DNA from: Flavobacteriales bacterium
Lineage (GTDB): Bacteria; Bacteroidota; Bacteroidia; Flavobacteriales_F; PHOS-HE28
NCBI GenBank assembly: GCA_025455765.1
Contig: JALOLX010000013.1
Location: forward strand, 1 to 13,120
Length of the DNA stretch: 13,120 nt
Reading direction: 5' to 3'
Of the stretch, positions 6,825 to 13,120 are shown piece after piece. Position numbers and translations under genes: made by a program. The notes below the pieces were generated by a model. The model saw nothing but the letters and a program-made list of their open reading frames with translations. It was not told the DNA's origin and searched no databases. Each line of letters opens with the position of its first letter. The stretch's first letter is position 1.

Positions 6825-8494
6825 TCATGGACCGCGTTCCGATGGACGTCCTGCTCATCGCCGATCACCACACGGCCAACCTGGCGAGCATTCTGCGCAA
6901 GGAAGCCGGGGGCCTGTTCACCGTGAGCACGGCACCGCTGGACCAGGTGCAGCGCACCCTGCACGAAGCCCCAAGCGCGGATCGGATCGCTCTGGTCTGG
7001 ACCCGCCCGGAGCGCGTAAGCCAGGCGTTCCTACAAGTACATGCACTGGGCACAGCAACCTGGACCGAAGTGCTGGCCGAAGTGGATGCCTTCGTCGATG
7101 CCATACTCGAGGCCGCGCCACGCTTCCGCTCCGTTCATCTGCCTTTATGGACCATCGATCCGGCCGAACATCACGGTCCCGATGAGCTCGACCCTTCGCG
7201 CGGTGCACATGGCCTTCTCCTGCGCATGAACGCGCGCCTTGCCGAACGCCTCGAGGGGCAGCGCAACGTGCACCTGATGAACAGCCTGCGCTGGCTCCAT
7301 GCAGCGGGTCCACAAGCCTTCGCGCCGAAGCTTTGGTATATGACGAAGACACCCTTCAGCGCTGCGGTCTACCAACTAGCCGCCCGTGAGCTGATCACCC
7401 ATCATCGGCTCCGCCATGGCGATGCCATCAAGCTAATCGTACTGGACCTGGACGACACGCTCTGGGGCGGGATAGTGGGCGATGATGGTTGGCAGGACCT
7501 GCGTCTGGGCGGGCACGACGCGCTGGGTGAGAGCTTCGTGGACTTCCAACGCCAGCTGAAGGCCCTGAAGGAGCGAGGCGTACTGCTCGCACTGGCCAGC
7601 AAGAACGACGAGGCCGTGGCACTGGAGGCCATCGACAAGCATCCCGAGATGGTCCTGCGGCGATCGGACCTCGTCACGTGGCGCATCAATTGGAACGACA
7701 AGGCTGGTAACATCGCCGATATGCTGCGCGAATTGAACCTGGGTGCGCGCCATACCCTCTTTCTGGATGATAATCCAGTGGAGCGCGAACGCGTCCGCAG
7801 CTTCCTGCCAGAAGTACAGGTGCCTGAACTGCCGGCCAACAAGCTGCTCTATCCCTCCTTCCTGCGCGCACTTCCGATCCTGGGCGAGCACGTACAGAGC
7901 GATGAGGACCGGGCTCGAACAGCGCTGTATGTGGCCGAACGTGAACGCAGCGAAGCCCGCTTGCAGGCCGGTGATGTTAATGGCTGGCTACGCTCCCTCG
8001 ACATGCGCGTAGTGGCCCAGCCGGTGAACGATGCCGACCTGCCACGGGTGCATCAGCTGTTCAACAAGACCAACCAGTTCAACCTCACCACTCGACGGCC
8101 CTCCTACGAGGAACTGCTCGCCTTCCGCGACACCCCGGACCATGCGCTCTGGTGTTTCCGCGTCAGTGATCGCTTTGGCGATGCCGGGCTCACCGGGATA
8201 TTGGGCATGCACCTACGCTCCGACCAGGGCCCGGTGGTCACAGACCTGATCCTGAGCTGCCGTGTTATGGGGCGCATGGTGGAAGAAACGCTGCTACACG
8301 TAGCCCAACGCCTGGCGCAAGAGAGCGGTGATCCACGCCTCCTCCTCCACTACCTGCCCACTCCCAAGAACCGGCCCATTCTGGAGTTCCTTGAACGTTC
8401 GGTGCTGTCTGCGGCTGGTGAAGGGCGGTTCGTGTGGCCGGGCGACCGCGACATCCCAGCGCCCGATACCCTCACCCTCGAACTCATCCGCTGA
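6821..8494 (+). CDS. FkbH-like HAD-IIIC protein with C-terminal GNAT-like domain
   Basis: A 557-residue protein with three parts: an N-terminal region (about 1-195) ending in the WYMTKTPFSAAVYQLAA block (172-188) typical of FkbH proteins, a HAD-IIIC domain (about 200-350), and a GNAT-like region (about 385-557). HAD motifs are complete: nucleophile D209 and D211 in LDLDDTLWGG (208-217), S260 in LASKND (258-263), K294 in NDKAGN (292-297), and acidic pair D316/D317 in LDDNPVER (315-322). The last domain carries HQLFNKTNQFNLTTRR (411-426) and LILSCRVMGRMVEETLL (476-492). Known FkbH enzymes take 1,3-bisphosphoglycerate, remove phosphate and load a glyceryl unit onto an ACP; homologues in polysaccharide clusters make other small acyl units. 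ATG 6821 overlaps the ACP stop; ATG 6827 is an alternative start. Function here beyond ACP loading is inferred. Confidence 0.9.
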   Translation: MIMDRVPMDVLLIADHHTANLASILRKEAGGLFTVSTAPLDQVQRTLHEAPSADRIALVWTRPERVSQAFLQVHALGTATWTEVLAEVDAFVDAILEAAPRFRSVHLPLWTIDPAEHHGPDELDPSRGAHGLLLRMNARLAERLEGQRNVHLMNSLRWLHAAGPQAFAPKLWYMTKTPFSAAVYQLAARELITHHRLRHGDAIKLIVLDLDDTLWGGIVGDDGWQDLRLGGHDALGESFVDFQRQLKALKERGVLLALASKNDEAVALEAIDKHPEMVLRRSDLVTWRINWNDKAGNIADMLRELNLGARHTLFLDDNPVERERVRSFLPEVQVPELPANKLLYPSFLRALPILGEHVQSDEDRARTALYVAERERSEARLQAGDVNGWLRSLDMRVVAQPVNDADLPRVHQLFNKTNQFNLTTRRPSYEELLAFRDTPDHALWCFRVSDRFGDAGLTGILGMHLRSDQGPVVTDLILSCRVMGRMVEETLLHVAQRLAQESGDPRLLLHYLPTPKNRPILEFLERSVLSAAGEGRFVWPGDRDIPAPDTLTLELIR

Positions 8495-10116
8495 TGTTGG
8501 CAGGGCAGCGCTCCCATACCATCGGGCCACTCACCATGGACCGCGCAGCCATGGAACGCTTCGCCGCATATTCAGGTGATAGCAGCCCCCTGCACATGGA
8601 CCCTGGCTTCGGGACCCGCAGTCAGTTCGCTGACAACGTGGTTCACGGCATGTTGCCGTTGATGCACCTCCCGCTGCTGGTCCAGGAAGCGCTCTACAGC
8701 ACCAACTGGCGCATCACTCGTATCAATGCCCAGTTCCTCAAACCGCTCTTTCCCGGCGAACAGGTGCATCTGGCGTGTGTACTGGAAGGTACGGAGGACG
8801 CACCCGACCTGGAATACCGTGTGCTGCGTGCCGGCACCGAGCATGTGGTAACGAGAGGGCGAATTGCACTGCAGCGCAGCGTAACAGCTCCGCTGGTGAC
8901 GGGCGCGGCCACAGGCCTCTTCGCGGAAGCCCCGGTCCTGTCCTCCTTCACACTGGAAGACCTGAACAAAGGACTTGCTGTTGCGGCAGAAGTGCAATTC
9001 GGCCCCGGCCAACGACAGGCGCTTGCAACGCTGATCGGGCAGCCTGCGATCGGTGGAACACTGGCTGCCCAGATGGCCTGTGTGGCACTGCTTTCCACAA
9101 CCGCGGGGATGTTGCTTCCCGGCCGCACCGCGCTCTTCCAGGACTTCTCCGCCACGTTCGACCGACCAGTACCTTCGGGACCTGCTACACTGGCCCTACG
9201 AACGGAAGTGGCCACTGTGTCCGCCAGCACCCGTAGTTTCACGCAGCAGGTGGAGCTCACCTCCAGTGATGGCGTGCACATGAAGGCACGCCTCACGGCA
9301 GGTGTCACACGCCCCGACCACATACCGCCCAGTATGGACGACCTCCGGAACAACGCCTTATCGACCGGCCTTCAGGACAAGGTGGTACTGATCACCGGTG
9401 CTGCACGCGGCATTGGTGCCACCACCGCCAAACTGTTCGCGCTGCATGGCGCACGGGTGGTGGTGAACTACCGCCAGGCCGAAGCAGATGCGATGGCCGT
9501 GGTGAACGAGATCAACGCCAGTGGTGGCCGTGCCATGGCCGTGTGCGCCGATGTGTCCGATGCGGCAGCCGTGAAGGACCTGATGTCCACGATATCCAAG
9601 GCTTGGGGACCAGTGGATGTGCTGGTGAACGGAGCCGCGGCCGGCTTTCATGGACAAGCCTTCCAAGAGACCACGTGGGAGCATGTGCAACGCGACATCG
9701 ATGTTATCGTAAAGGGGGCCTTTCTCTGCGCCCAAGCGGTGCTGCCTGGCATGATCGAACGGGGCGGCGGCCGTATCATCAACCTGGGTACGGTGGCCAC
9801 CGAAGTACCACCGAAGGAACACGTGAAATACGTCGTGGCCAAGTCAGCGCTCACGGGCCTGACACGCAGCCTCGCTGTGGAACTGGCTCAGTACAACATC
9901 CTCGTCAACCAGGTCACACCTTCGATGGTGGAGACGGACCTCACCAAGGGCACCGGTCCGGTGGCATTAGGACAACTGCGCGCAGCCAGCCCTTTGAAGC
10001 GCCTTGCTACCACCACAGAGGTCGCACAGGCCATCGTGTTCCTGGCTTCCGCGCAAGCGGGCTACACCACCGGACAGCAGGTGCGCGTCACGGGAGGCAT
10101 GCCACCCTTCGCCTGA
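8494..10116 (+). CDS. Fusion: MaoC-type hydratase, second hotdog-like segment and SDR oxidoreductase
   Basis: A 540-residue fusion. Residues 14-130 are a MaoC/(R)-hydratase domain with the hydratase-2 signature: YSGDSSPLH (26-34), catalytic D29 and H34, then A46 and VVHGML (49-54). Residues about 150-272 look like a second hotdog fold without that motif (FDRPVPSG at 222-229). Residues 295-540 are a classical SDR: TGAARGIG (301-308), NYR after the second strand (325-327, suggesting NADPH), DVSD (353-356), Y446 and K450. The usual catalytic Ser is Thr (T433) and, by my alignment with E. coli FabG, the tetrad Asn is Ile (I405). Likely roles are reduction of a 3-oxoacyl thioester and dehydration or hydration of the 3-hydroxyacyl product on the neighbouring carrier. 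ATG 8494 overlaps the FkbH stop by 1 base (TGATG); the frame extends upstream, but earlier sequence lies inside the FkbH gene. Confidence 0.88.
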   Translation: MLAGQRSHTIGPLTMDRAAMERFAAYSGDSSPLHMDPGFGTRSQFADNVVHGMLPLMHLPLLVQEALYSTNWRITRINAQFLKPLFPGEQVHLACVLEGTEDAPDLEYRVLRAGTEHVVTRGRIALQRSVTAPLVTGAATGLFAEAPVLSSFTLEDLNKGLAVAAEVQFGPGQRQALATLIGQPAIGGTLAAQMACVALLSTTAGMLLPGRTALFQDFSATFDRPVPSGPATLALRTEVATVSASTRSFTQQVELTSSDGVHMKARLTAGVTRPDHIPPSMDDLRNNALSTGLQDKVVLITGAARGIGATTAKLFALHGARVVVNYRQAEADAMAVVNEINASGGRAMAVCADVSDAAAVKDLMSTISKAWGPVDVLVNGAAAGFHGQAFQETTWEHVQRDIDVIVKGAFLCAQAVLPGMIERGGGRIINLGTVATEVPPKEHVKYVVAKSALTGLTRSLAVELAQYNILVNQVTPSMVETDLTKGTGPVALGQLRAASPLKRLATTTEVAQAIVFLASAQAGYTTGQQVRVTGGMPPFA

Positions 10117-10119
10117 TCG

Positions 10120-11172
10120 ATGAGCGCTGCCCGCATCACCGTTGTGCCCGGTAGCGAAGCCCTGCATGCAGCGGTGCTTTCCCACGCATCCATCATGCAC
10201 GGGGCAAGGTCGCATCAAGCCGCAACGGGCTATCGGCATTGGCTTTATTCCTGTGCGCCCCACGTACCAGAAGGCATCGCTGCCATGCGTGTGGCCCTGG
10301 ATGAGCAACAGCGTGTGATCGGCATTGCGGACCGCCTGTTCCTACCGTGGATGGTACACGGAACAGTGGAACGCATCCCGGCACTGATCGACCTGAGCGT
10401 GCGCGAGGAGCAGCGCAGCGGAGGAGCAGGGGTACGTCTGATCCTGAGCGCGAGCAGCGACGTGCCCCACCTCTTCGTGAACGGCTCCAACGCCAACAGC
10501 GCACCCGTGTTCCGCGGATTGCGCTACCAGGAGCTCACGGGTGGCTTCTGGGGGCGTAAGGTGCTCTCGCCCTTGGGCACAGCCTGGAAGTTGGCCCGGC
10601 AACGCCTGGTGGCAGCACAGAGCAGCAGGTTCGACCTGTCCCGTCTAATTCCATACCTCGATGCCGAAGCCACCTGCTCCCCCAAATCGGCCGTGCTGGA
10701 CGAACTTGCCACCCTCGCCACGTTGGATGCCACACCTGTTCGGCCCCATTGGACCACCGATACATTGCGGTGGCGCTTCTTCCATCCGGAGGGTCCGCCC
10801 CACATCCTGCTGACCGACCGGTCGCCCTCTGGTGTACTGCAGCACGCCTTGATCGCCACCGTGGGCTACCAGCGCGGATTGCACGTGCTGCGTCCCCTGC
10901 TCCACCTCGGTGATCCAGCGCGCCTTCGCCTGCATACGGCTCCTGCCCTGGTCCGTGCAGCCACTCGGGCCGGGGTGCATGTAATGGCCGTGTTCGCTTG
11001 GGATACCACTGAAGCGCAGGTGTGGCGGTCGCTCGGCTGCAGGGCGCGCAAGGATGTTCCCGGCACCTTCTTCCAGCACAAACGTCGCAGCGATGCCGAG
11101 CGCTTCACCCATGCAAGCGTTCCAGCGGCAGCATCGGACCTGGGTTTTGACGCCATCGCTGCGCAACGCTGA
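10120..11172 (+). CDS. GNAT-like acyltransferase, probably two-domain
   Basis: A 350-residue cytoplasmic protein starting 3 bases after the fusion gene. The N-terminal half (about 1-150) has the GNAT order: MRVALDEQQRVIGIADRLF (56-74) as the central strands, then the acetyl-CoA pyrophosphate-binding loop QRSGGAG (98-104, fitting Q/RxxGxG/A), then FVNGSNANSAPVFRGLRYQ (119-137). The second half (about 205-325) contains TLRWRFFHPEGPPHIL (215-230), a pattern I associate with GNAT-fold proteins of polysaccharide clusters, and VWRSLGC (301-307), but no second CoA loop, so it may be a degenerate second GNAT fold. With an ACP system just upstream, it may take the acyl group from acyl-ACP instead of from acetyl-CoA and transfer it to an amine or hydroxyl; the acceptor is unknown. 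It is the last gene of the operon. Confidence 0.72.
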   Translation: MSAARITVVPGSEALHAAVLSHASIMHGARSHQAATGYRHWLYSCAPHVPEGIAAMRVALDEQQRVIGIADRLFLPWMVHGTVERIPALIDLSVREEQRSGGAGVRLILSASSDVPHLFVNGSNANSAPVFRGLRYQELTGGFWGRKVLSPLGTAWKLARQRLVAAQSSRFDLSRLIPYLDAEATCSPKSAVLDELATLATLDATPVRPHWTTDTLRWRFFHPEGPPHILLTDRSPSGVLQHALIATVGYQRGLHVLRPLLHLGDPARLRLHTAPALVRAATRAGVHVMAVFAWDTTEAQVWRSLGCRARKDVPGTFFQHKRRSDAERFTHASVPAAASDLGFDAIAAQR

Positions 11173-11174
11173 AC

Positions 11175-11182
11175 TATTTTCG
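11175..11182 (+). promoter_or_regulatory. Weak -7-like box (TATTTTCG) before the envelope gene trio
   Basis: TATTTTCG fits TAnnTTTG with one mismatch in the 47-base gap before ATG 11220. The nearest upstream TTG (11147-11149) is 25 bases away, longer than the usual spacing. It overlaps the end of the preceding gene's region closely and could be chance. Confidence 0.2.
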
Positions 11183-11219
11183 AGGACTAGGCGTTCTCTC
11201 CTTTAGCTTCAACCGGACC

Positions 11220-11726
11220 ATGCTTCGCCCCTCCCTACTTCCGCTCCTCCTGCTGGCCTTCACCGCCTGCTCCGAGCCAGAGCGCCTCCGCTTCGAGAGC
11301 GGCCCCATCCACCTCACCGCTGCTGGCCCCCTCTTCGAAGGCAGCAACACGGCACAGGCCGAATGGACCACAGGTCTGGAAGCCTTCCTTACACAACAAG
11401 GACATAGCCTGAGCGATCTGCGGGAAGCACGGCTCACCACAGCCACCATCGCCGGGGCGGACAGCACTGGCCTGCAGGGCATCCGCAGCGTGAGCGTGCA
11501 GTGGATGGGCGGCCAGCAGGGCATGCAGCAGATGGCCGTGCGCAATCCCCTTCCAACCGACTCGAGCACCGTGCAGCTCACCGTGGCGGACGAACAGCCC
11601 AAGCTGGCGGAATTGCTGGGCGCGGGAACCTTGACCGTGGTGGCCGATCTGGACCTCGACGCCGATAGTGATGCAGATCGGCACGTGATCGGCAGCTTCA
11701 CCCTTGAACTTACCGTTGCACCATGA
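11220..11726 (+). CDS. Small predicted lipoprotein of unknown function
   Basis: A 168-residue exported protein. Residues 1-16 are a short, very hydrophobic signal (SLLPLLLLAFTA) followed by C17, which fits a lipoprotein signal peptide; the -3 position is Phe, so the lipobox is imperfect, but the position after a leucine run and the CSEPE sequence that follows are typical of Bacteroidota lipoproteins. The mature part is beta-rich, with SVSVQWMGG (90-98), STVQLTVADEQPKLAELL and TLTVVADLDLDADSD, and ends in a strand SFTLELTV. It looks like a small beta-sandwich; I do not recognise a family. The DUF2147 gene overlaps it by 4 bases (ATGA), so they are cotranscribed. It probably sits in the inner leaflet of the outer membrane or the periplasm. 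Confidence 0.75.
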   Translation: MLRPSLLPLLLLAFTACSEPERLRFESGPIHLTAAGPLFEGSNTAQAEWTTGLEAFLTQQGHSLSDLREARLTTATIAGADSTGLQGIRSVSVQWMGGQQGMQQMAVRNPLPTDSSTVQLTVADEQPKLAELLGAGTLTVVADLDLDADSDADRHVIGSFTLELTVAP

Positions 11727-12181
11727 GAACCACCCTCCTCCTCCTCACCCTGCTCCTCCTCCCCTTCGGCACTGTACTGGCCCAGGCTCCACCCGAACCG
11801 GCCGACCGCCTCATCGGTGTATGGGAGCCCAGCAATGGCAAAGCCCGCGTGAAGATCGAGAAGATCGGCGGCAAGTACTACGGCAAGATCGTGTGGCTGC
11901 GCGAACCCAACGACCCCGCCACCGGCACGCCCAAAACGGACAAGAACAACCCGGATGAGTCGCAACGTACCGTGCCCCTGCGCGGGTACCGTCTGCTGAA
12001 GGACTTCACCTACGGCGGCAACGACGAGTGGACCGAAGGCACCATCTACGACCCGGAGAACGGCAGCACATACAGCTGCGTGATCACCATGAAGGATGCC
12101 AACACCTTGGACATCCGCGGCTTCATCGGCGTGAAGGCCCTGGGGCGCACCGATGTATGGAAACGCCTGCAGACCAAATAA
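11723..12181 (+). CDS. DUF2147 periplasmic protein
   Basis: A 152-residue exported protein with a signal peptide (residues 1-20, LLLLTLLLLPFGTVLA, cleavage before QAP). The mature part has the DUF2147 layout: LIGVWEPSNGKARVKIEKIGGKY as the opening strands (30-52, with the GVW and YYGKI hallmarks), a loop with DKNNPDE (73-79), VPLRGYRLLKDF (83-94), EWTEGTIYDPENGSTYSC (101-118), and the closing block LDIRGFIGVKALGRTDVWKRL. The family is a small lipocalin-like barrel of unknown ligand, common in Bacteroidota and Proteobacteria. Its start overlaps the lipoprotein stop as ATGA, and the outer-membrane protein gene begins 6 bases after its stop, so it is the middle of a three-gene envelope unit. The role is unknown. 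Confidence 0.92.
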   Translation: MRTTLLLLTLLLLPFGTVLAQAPPEPADRLIGVWEPSNGKARVKIEKIGGKYYGKIVWLREPNDPATGTPKTDKNNPDESQRTVPLRGYRLLKDFTYGGNDEWTEGTIYDPENGSTYSCVITMKDANTLDIRGFIGVKALGRTDVWKRLQTK

Positions 12182-12187
12182 GCCGCC

Positions 12188-13120
12188 ATGCACCGTTCGC
12201 TGCTGCTGATCCTGGCATTTCTGCCCACCATCGCCTTCGCCCAGCCGGACACCATCCCCGCTGCGGAGGAAGAAGATTACAGCCAGTACGATGACCTCGG
12301 CTTCGCGGACGACAAGGCCAAGCGCTTTTGCAGCCAGAAGATCCTGGACCAAAGCCCCACGCGCTTCATCTCGGTGATGTGGGATGCGCAGGGCGGTTAC
12401 GACATGCGCTTTTCGCCGCGCGGCAGCTATACAGAGGCGACCACAGCCATCACAGAACAGGGCACCGCCACCTACACCGGCGGCTTGCGCATGCAGGCCA
12501 ACATCCCTGTGGTCTCGCGCAACAGCATCATCTGGCAAGTTGGGGCCACCTATTGGGACACGCGCTACGCCATCAACCCCACCTTCACCACTGCCGATAA
12601 CGCGGGGCTGATGCGCCAACTCGCCGATCGGGGCCTGCGCACCACCGGGCTCAACACCACGCTCTTCAAGCCCCTCAACGAAACGCAGTTCCTCATCGTG
12701 CAGGCCAGCGCCGACCTCAGCGGCGACTACTTCCTCGATGATCCCCAAGGCTTGCAATACCTGCGTGGCAGCGTGGCCGCACTGTGGGGCAAGCGGCCCA
12801 ACGACCGGAAGCAATGGGGCGTGGGCCTCAGCCGCACCTACCGCGTGGGCGCCATGAACTACATCCCCGTGCTGATGTACAACTACACGGCTGCGAACCG
12901 CAAATGGGGCACCGAGGTCCTCTTCCCTGCCCGCGCCCACTACCGCCGCACCTTCAGCGCGCGCAGCCTGCTGCTCACCGGCTACGAGCTGGAAGGCCAG
13001 AGCTACCGCATCCAGGCCCTGAGCACGGCGGACAAGAGCTTCGAGGTGCGGCGCGGTGAACTGCGCCTGCGCGCCGAATACCAGCGGCAGATCAAAGGCT
13101 TCCTGTGGATGAGCGTACAG
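12188..13120 (+). CDS. DUF6268-like outer-membrane beta-barrel protein (3' partial)
   Basis: An open frame of 311 codons from ATG 12188 to the window edge, with no stop, so the end lies outside. Residues 1-18 form a signal peptide (LLLILAFLPTIAFA, cleavage before QPD), followed by an acidic linker (EEEDYSQYDD) and then repeated amphipathic strands such as YTGGLRMQANIPVV, SIIWQVGATYWDTRYAI and QFLIVQASADLSGDYF. Later segments RKWGTEVLFPARAHYRRTF and LLLTGYELEGQSYRI match a pattern I recall from Bacteroidota DUF6268 outer-membrane proteins. No enzyme motif is visible. The likely place is the outer membrane as a barrel. Starting 6 bases after the DUF2147 stop, it appears cotranscribed with it. 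The family name is tentative; export and barrel character are better supported. Confidence 0.8.
   Translation, partial: MHRSLLLILAFLPTIAFAQPDTIPAAEEEDYSQYDDLGFADDKAKRFCSQKILDQSPTRFISVMWDAQGGYDMRFSPRGSYTEATTAITEQGTATYTGGLRMQANIPVVSRNSIIWQVGATYWDTRYAINPTFTTADNAGLMRQLADRGLRTTGLNTTLFKPLNETQFLIVQASADLSGDYFLDDPQGLQYLRGSVAALWGKRPNDRKQWGVGLSRTYRVGAMNYIPVLMYNYTAANRKWGTEVLFPARAHYRRTFSARSLLLTGYELEGQSYRIQALSTADKSFEVRRGELRLRAEYQRQIKGFLWMSVQ

Noticed and set aside
5959..11172. Polyketide or fatty-acid synthase cluster
   Set aside because: There is an ACP, a reductase and a hydratase, but no ketosynthase or acyltransferase domain, so chain elongation is not supported in this window.
11174..12940. 588-codon open frame on the minus strand
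   Set aside because: It lies opposite three + strand genes with signal peptides, a recognisable DUF2147 protein and overlapping start/stop codons. Its translation shows low-complexity, His/Val/Gly-rich sequence typical of an antisense shadow in GC-rich DNA.
1..13120. Defence system, phage or transposon content
   Set aside because: No nuclease, reverse transcriptase, integrase, transposase, CRISPR repeat or toxin-antitoxin pair was recognised on either strand; genes are metabolic or envelope related and all on one strand.

Overview
The window looks like chromosome of a GC-rich member of the Bacteroidota, most likely a Flavobacteriales-type lineage. The evidence is a type IX secretion (T9SS) C-terminal sorting tail on the first gene, Bacteroidota-type outer-membrane families (DUF6089-like and DUF6268-like), almost no Shine-Dalgarno sequences before start codons, and TACCTT-type boxes (Bacteroidota -7 consensus TAnnTTTG) before several transcription-unit starts. 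All recognised genes lie on the + strand. No rRNA, tRNA, CRISPR array, insertion sequence or attachment site was seen, and no stretch over 300 bases lacks a gene. The largest gaps are 108 bases (797-904), 64 bases (4847-4910), 47 bases (11173-11219) and 34 bases (5925-5958).

Region 1 (2-796) is the 3' part of a secreted N-formylglutamate-amidohydrolase-like hydrolase with a T9SS tail. Region 2 (905-4846) is a compact four-gene operon: serC, a short serA, a DUF1015 protein and a YggS-type PLP-homeostasis protein. SerA and SerC take 3-phosphoglycerate to phosphoserine. No serB is present, and the uncharacterised DUF1015 protein occupies that place. SerC needs PLP and, in other bacteria, also acts in PLP synthesis, so the YggS partner makes sense. 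Region 3 (4911-5924) is an outer-membrane beta-barrel gene of the DUF6089 type.

Region 4 (5959-11172) is the most unusual part. It is five tightly packed genes: a small HEAT-repeat protein, a stand-alone acyl carrier protein, an FkbH-like HAD-IIIC protein, a fusion of a MaoC-type hydratase plus a second hotdog-like segment plus a short-chain dehydrogenase/reductase (SDR), and a two-part GNAT-like acyltransferase. The last four could load a small acyl or glyceryl unit onto the carrier, modify it by reduction or dehydration, and pass it to an acceptor. This is inference; the substrate and product are unknown, and no ketosynthase, acyltransferase or phosphopantetheinyl transferase lies in the window.

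Region 5 (11220-13120) holds three envelope genes in a row: a small lipoprotein, a DUF2147 periplasmic protein overlapping it by 4 bases, and a DUF6268-like outer-membrane protein that runs off the 3' edge. The two longest minus-strand open frames (680-2242 and 11174-12940) are codon-bias shadows of these genes.
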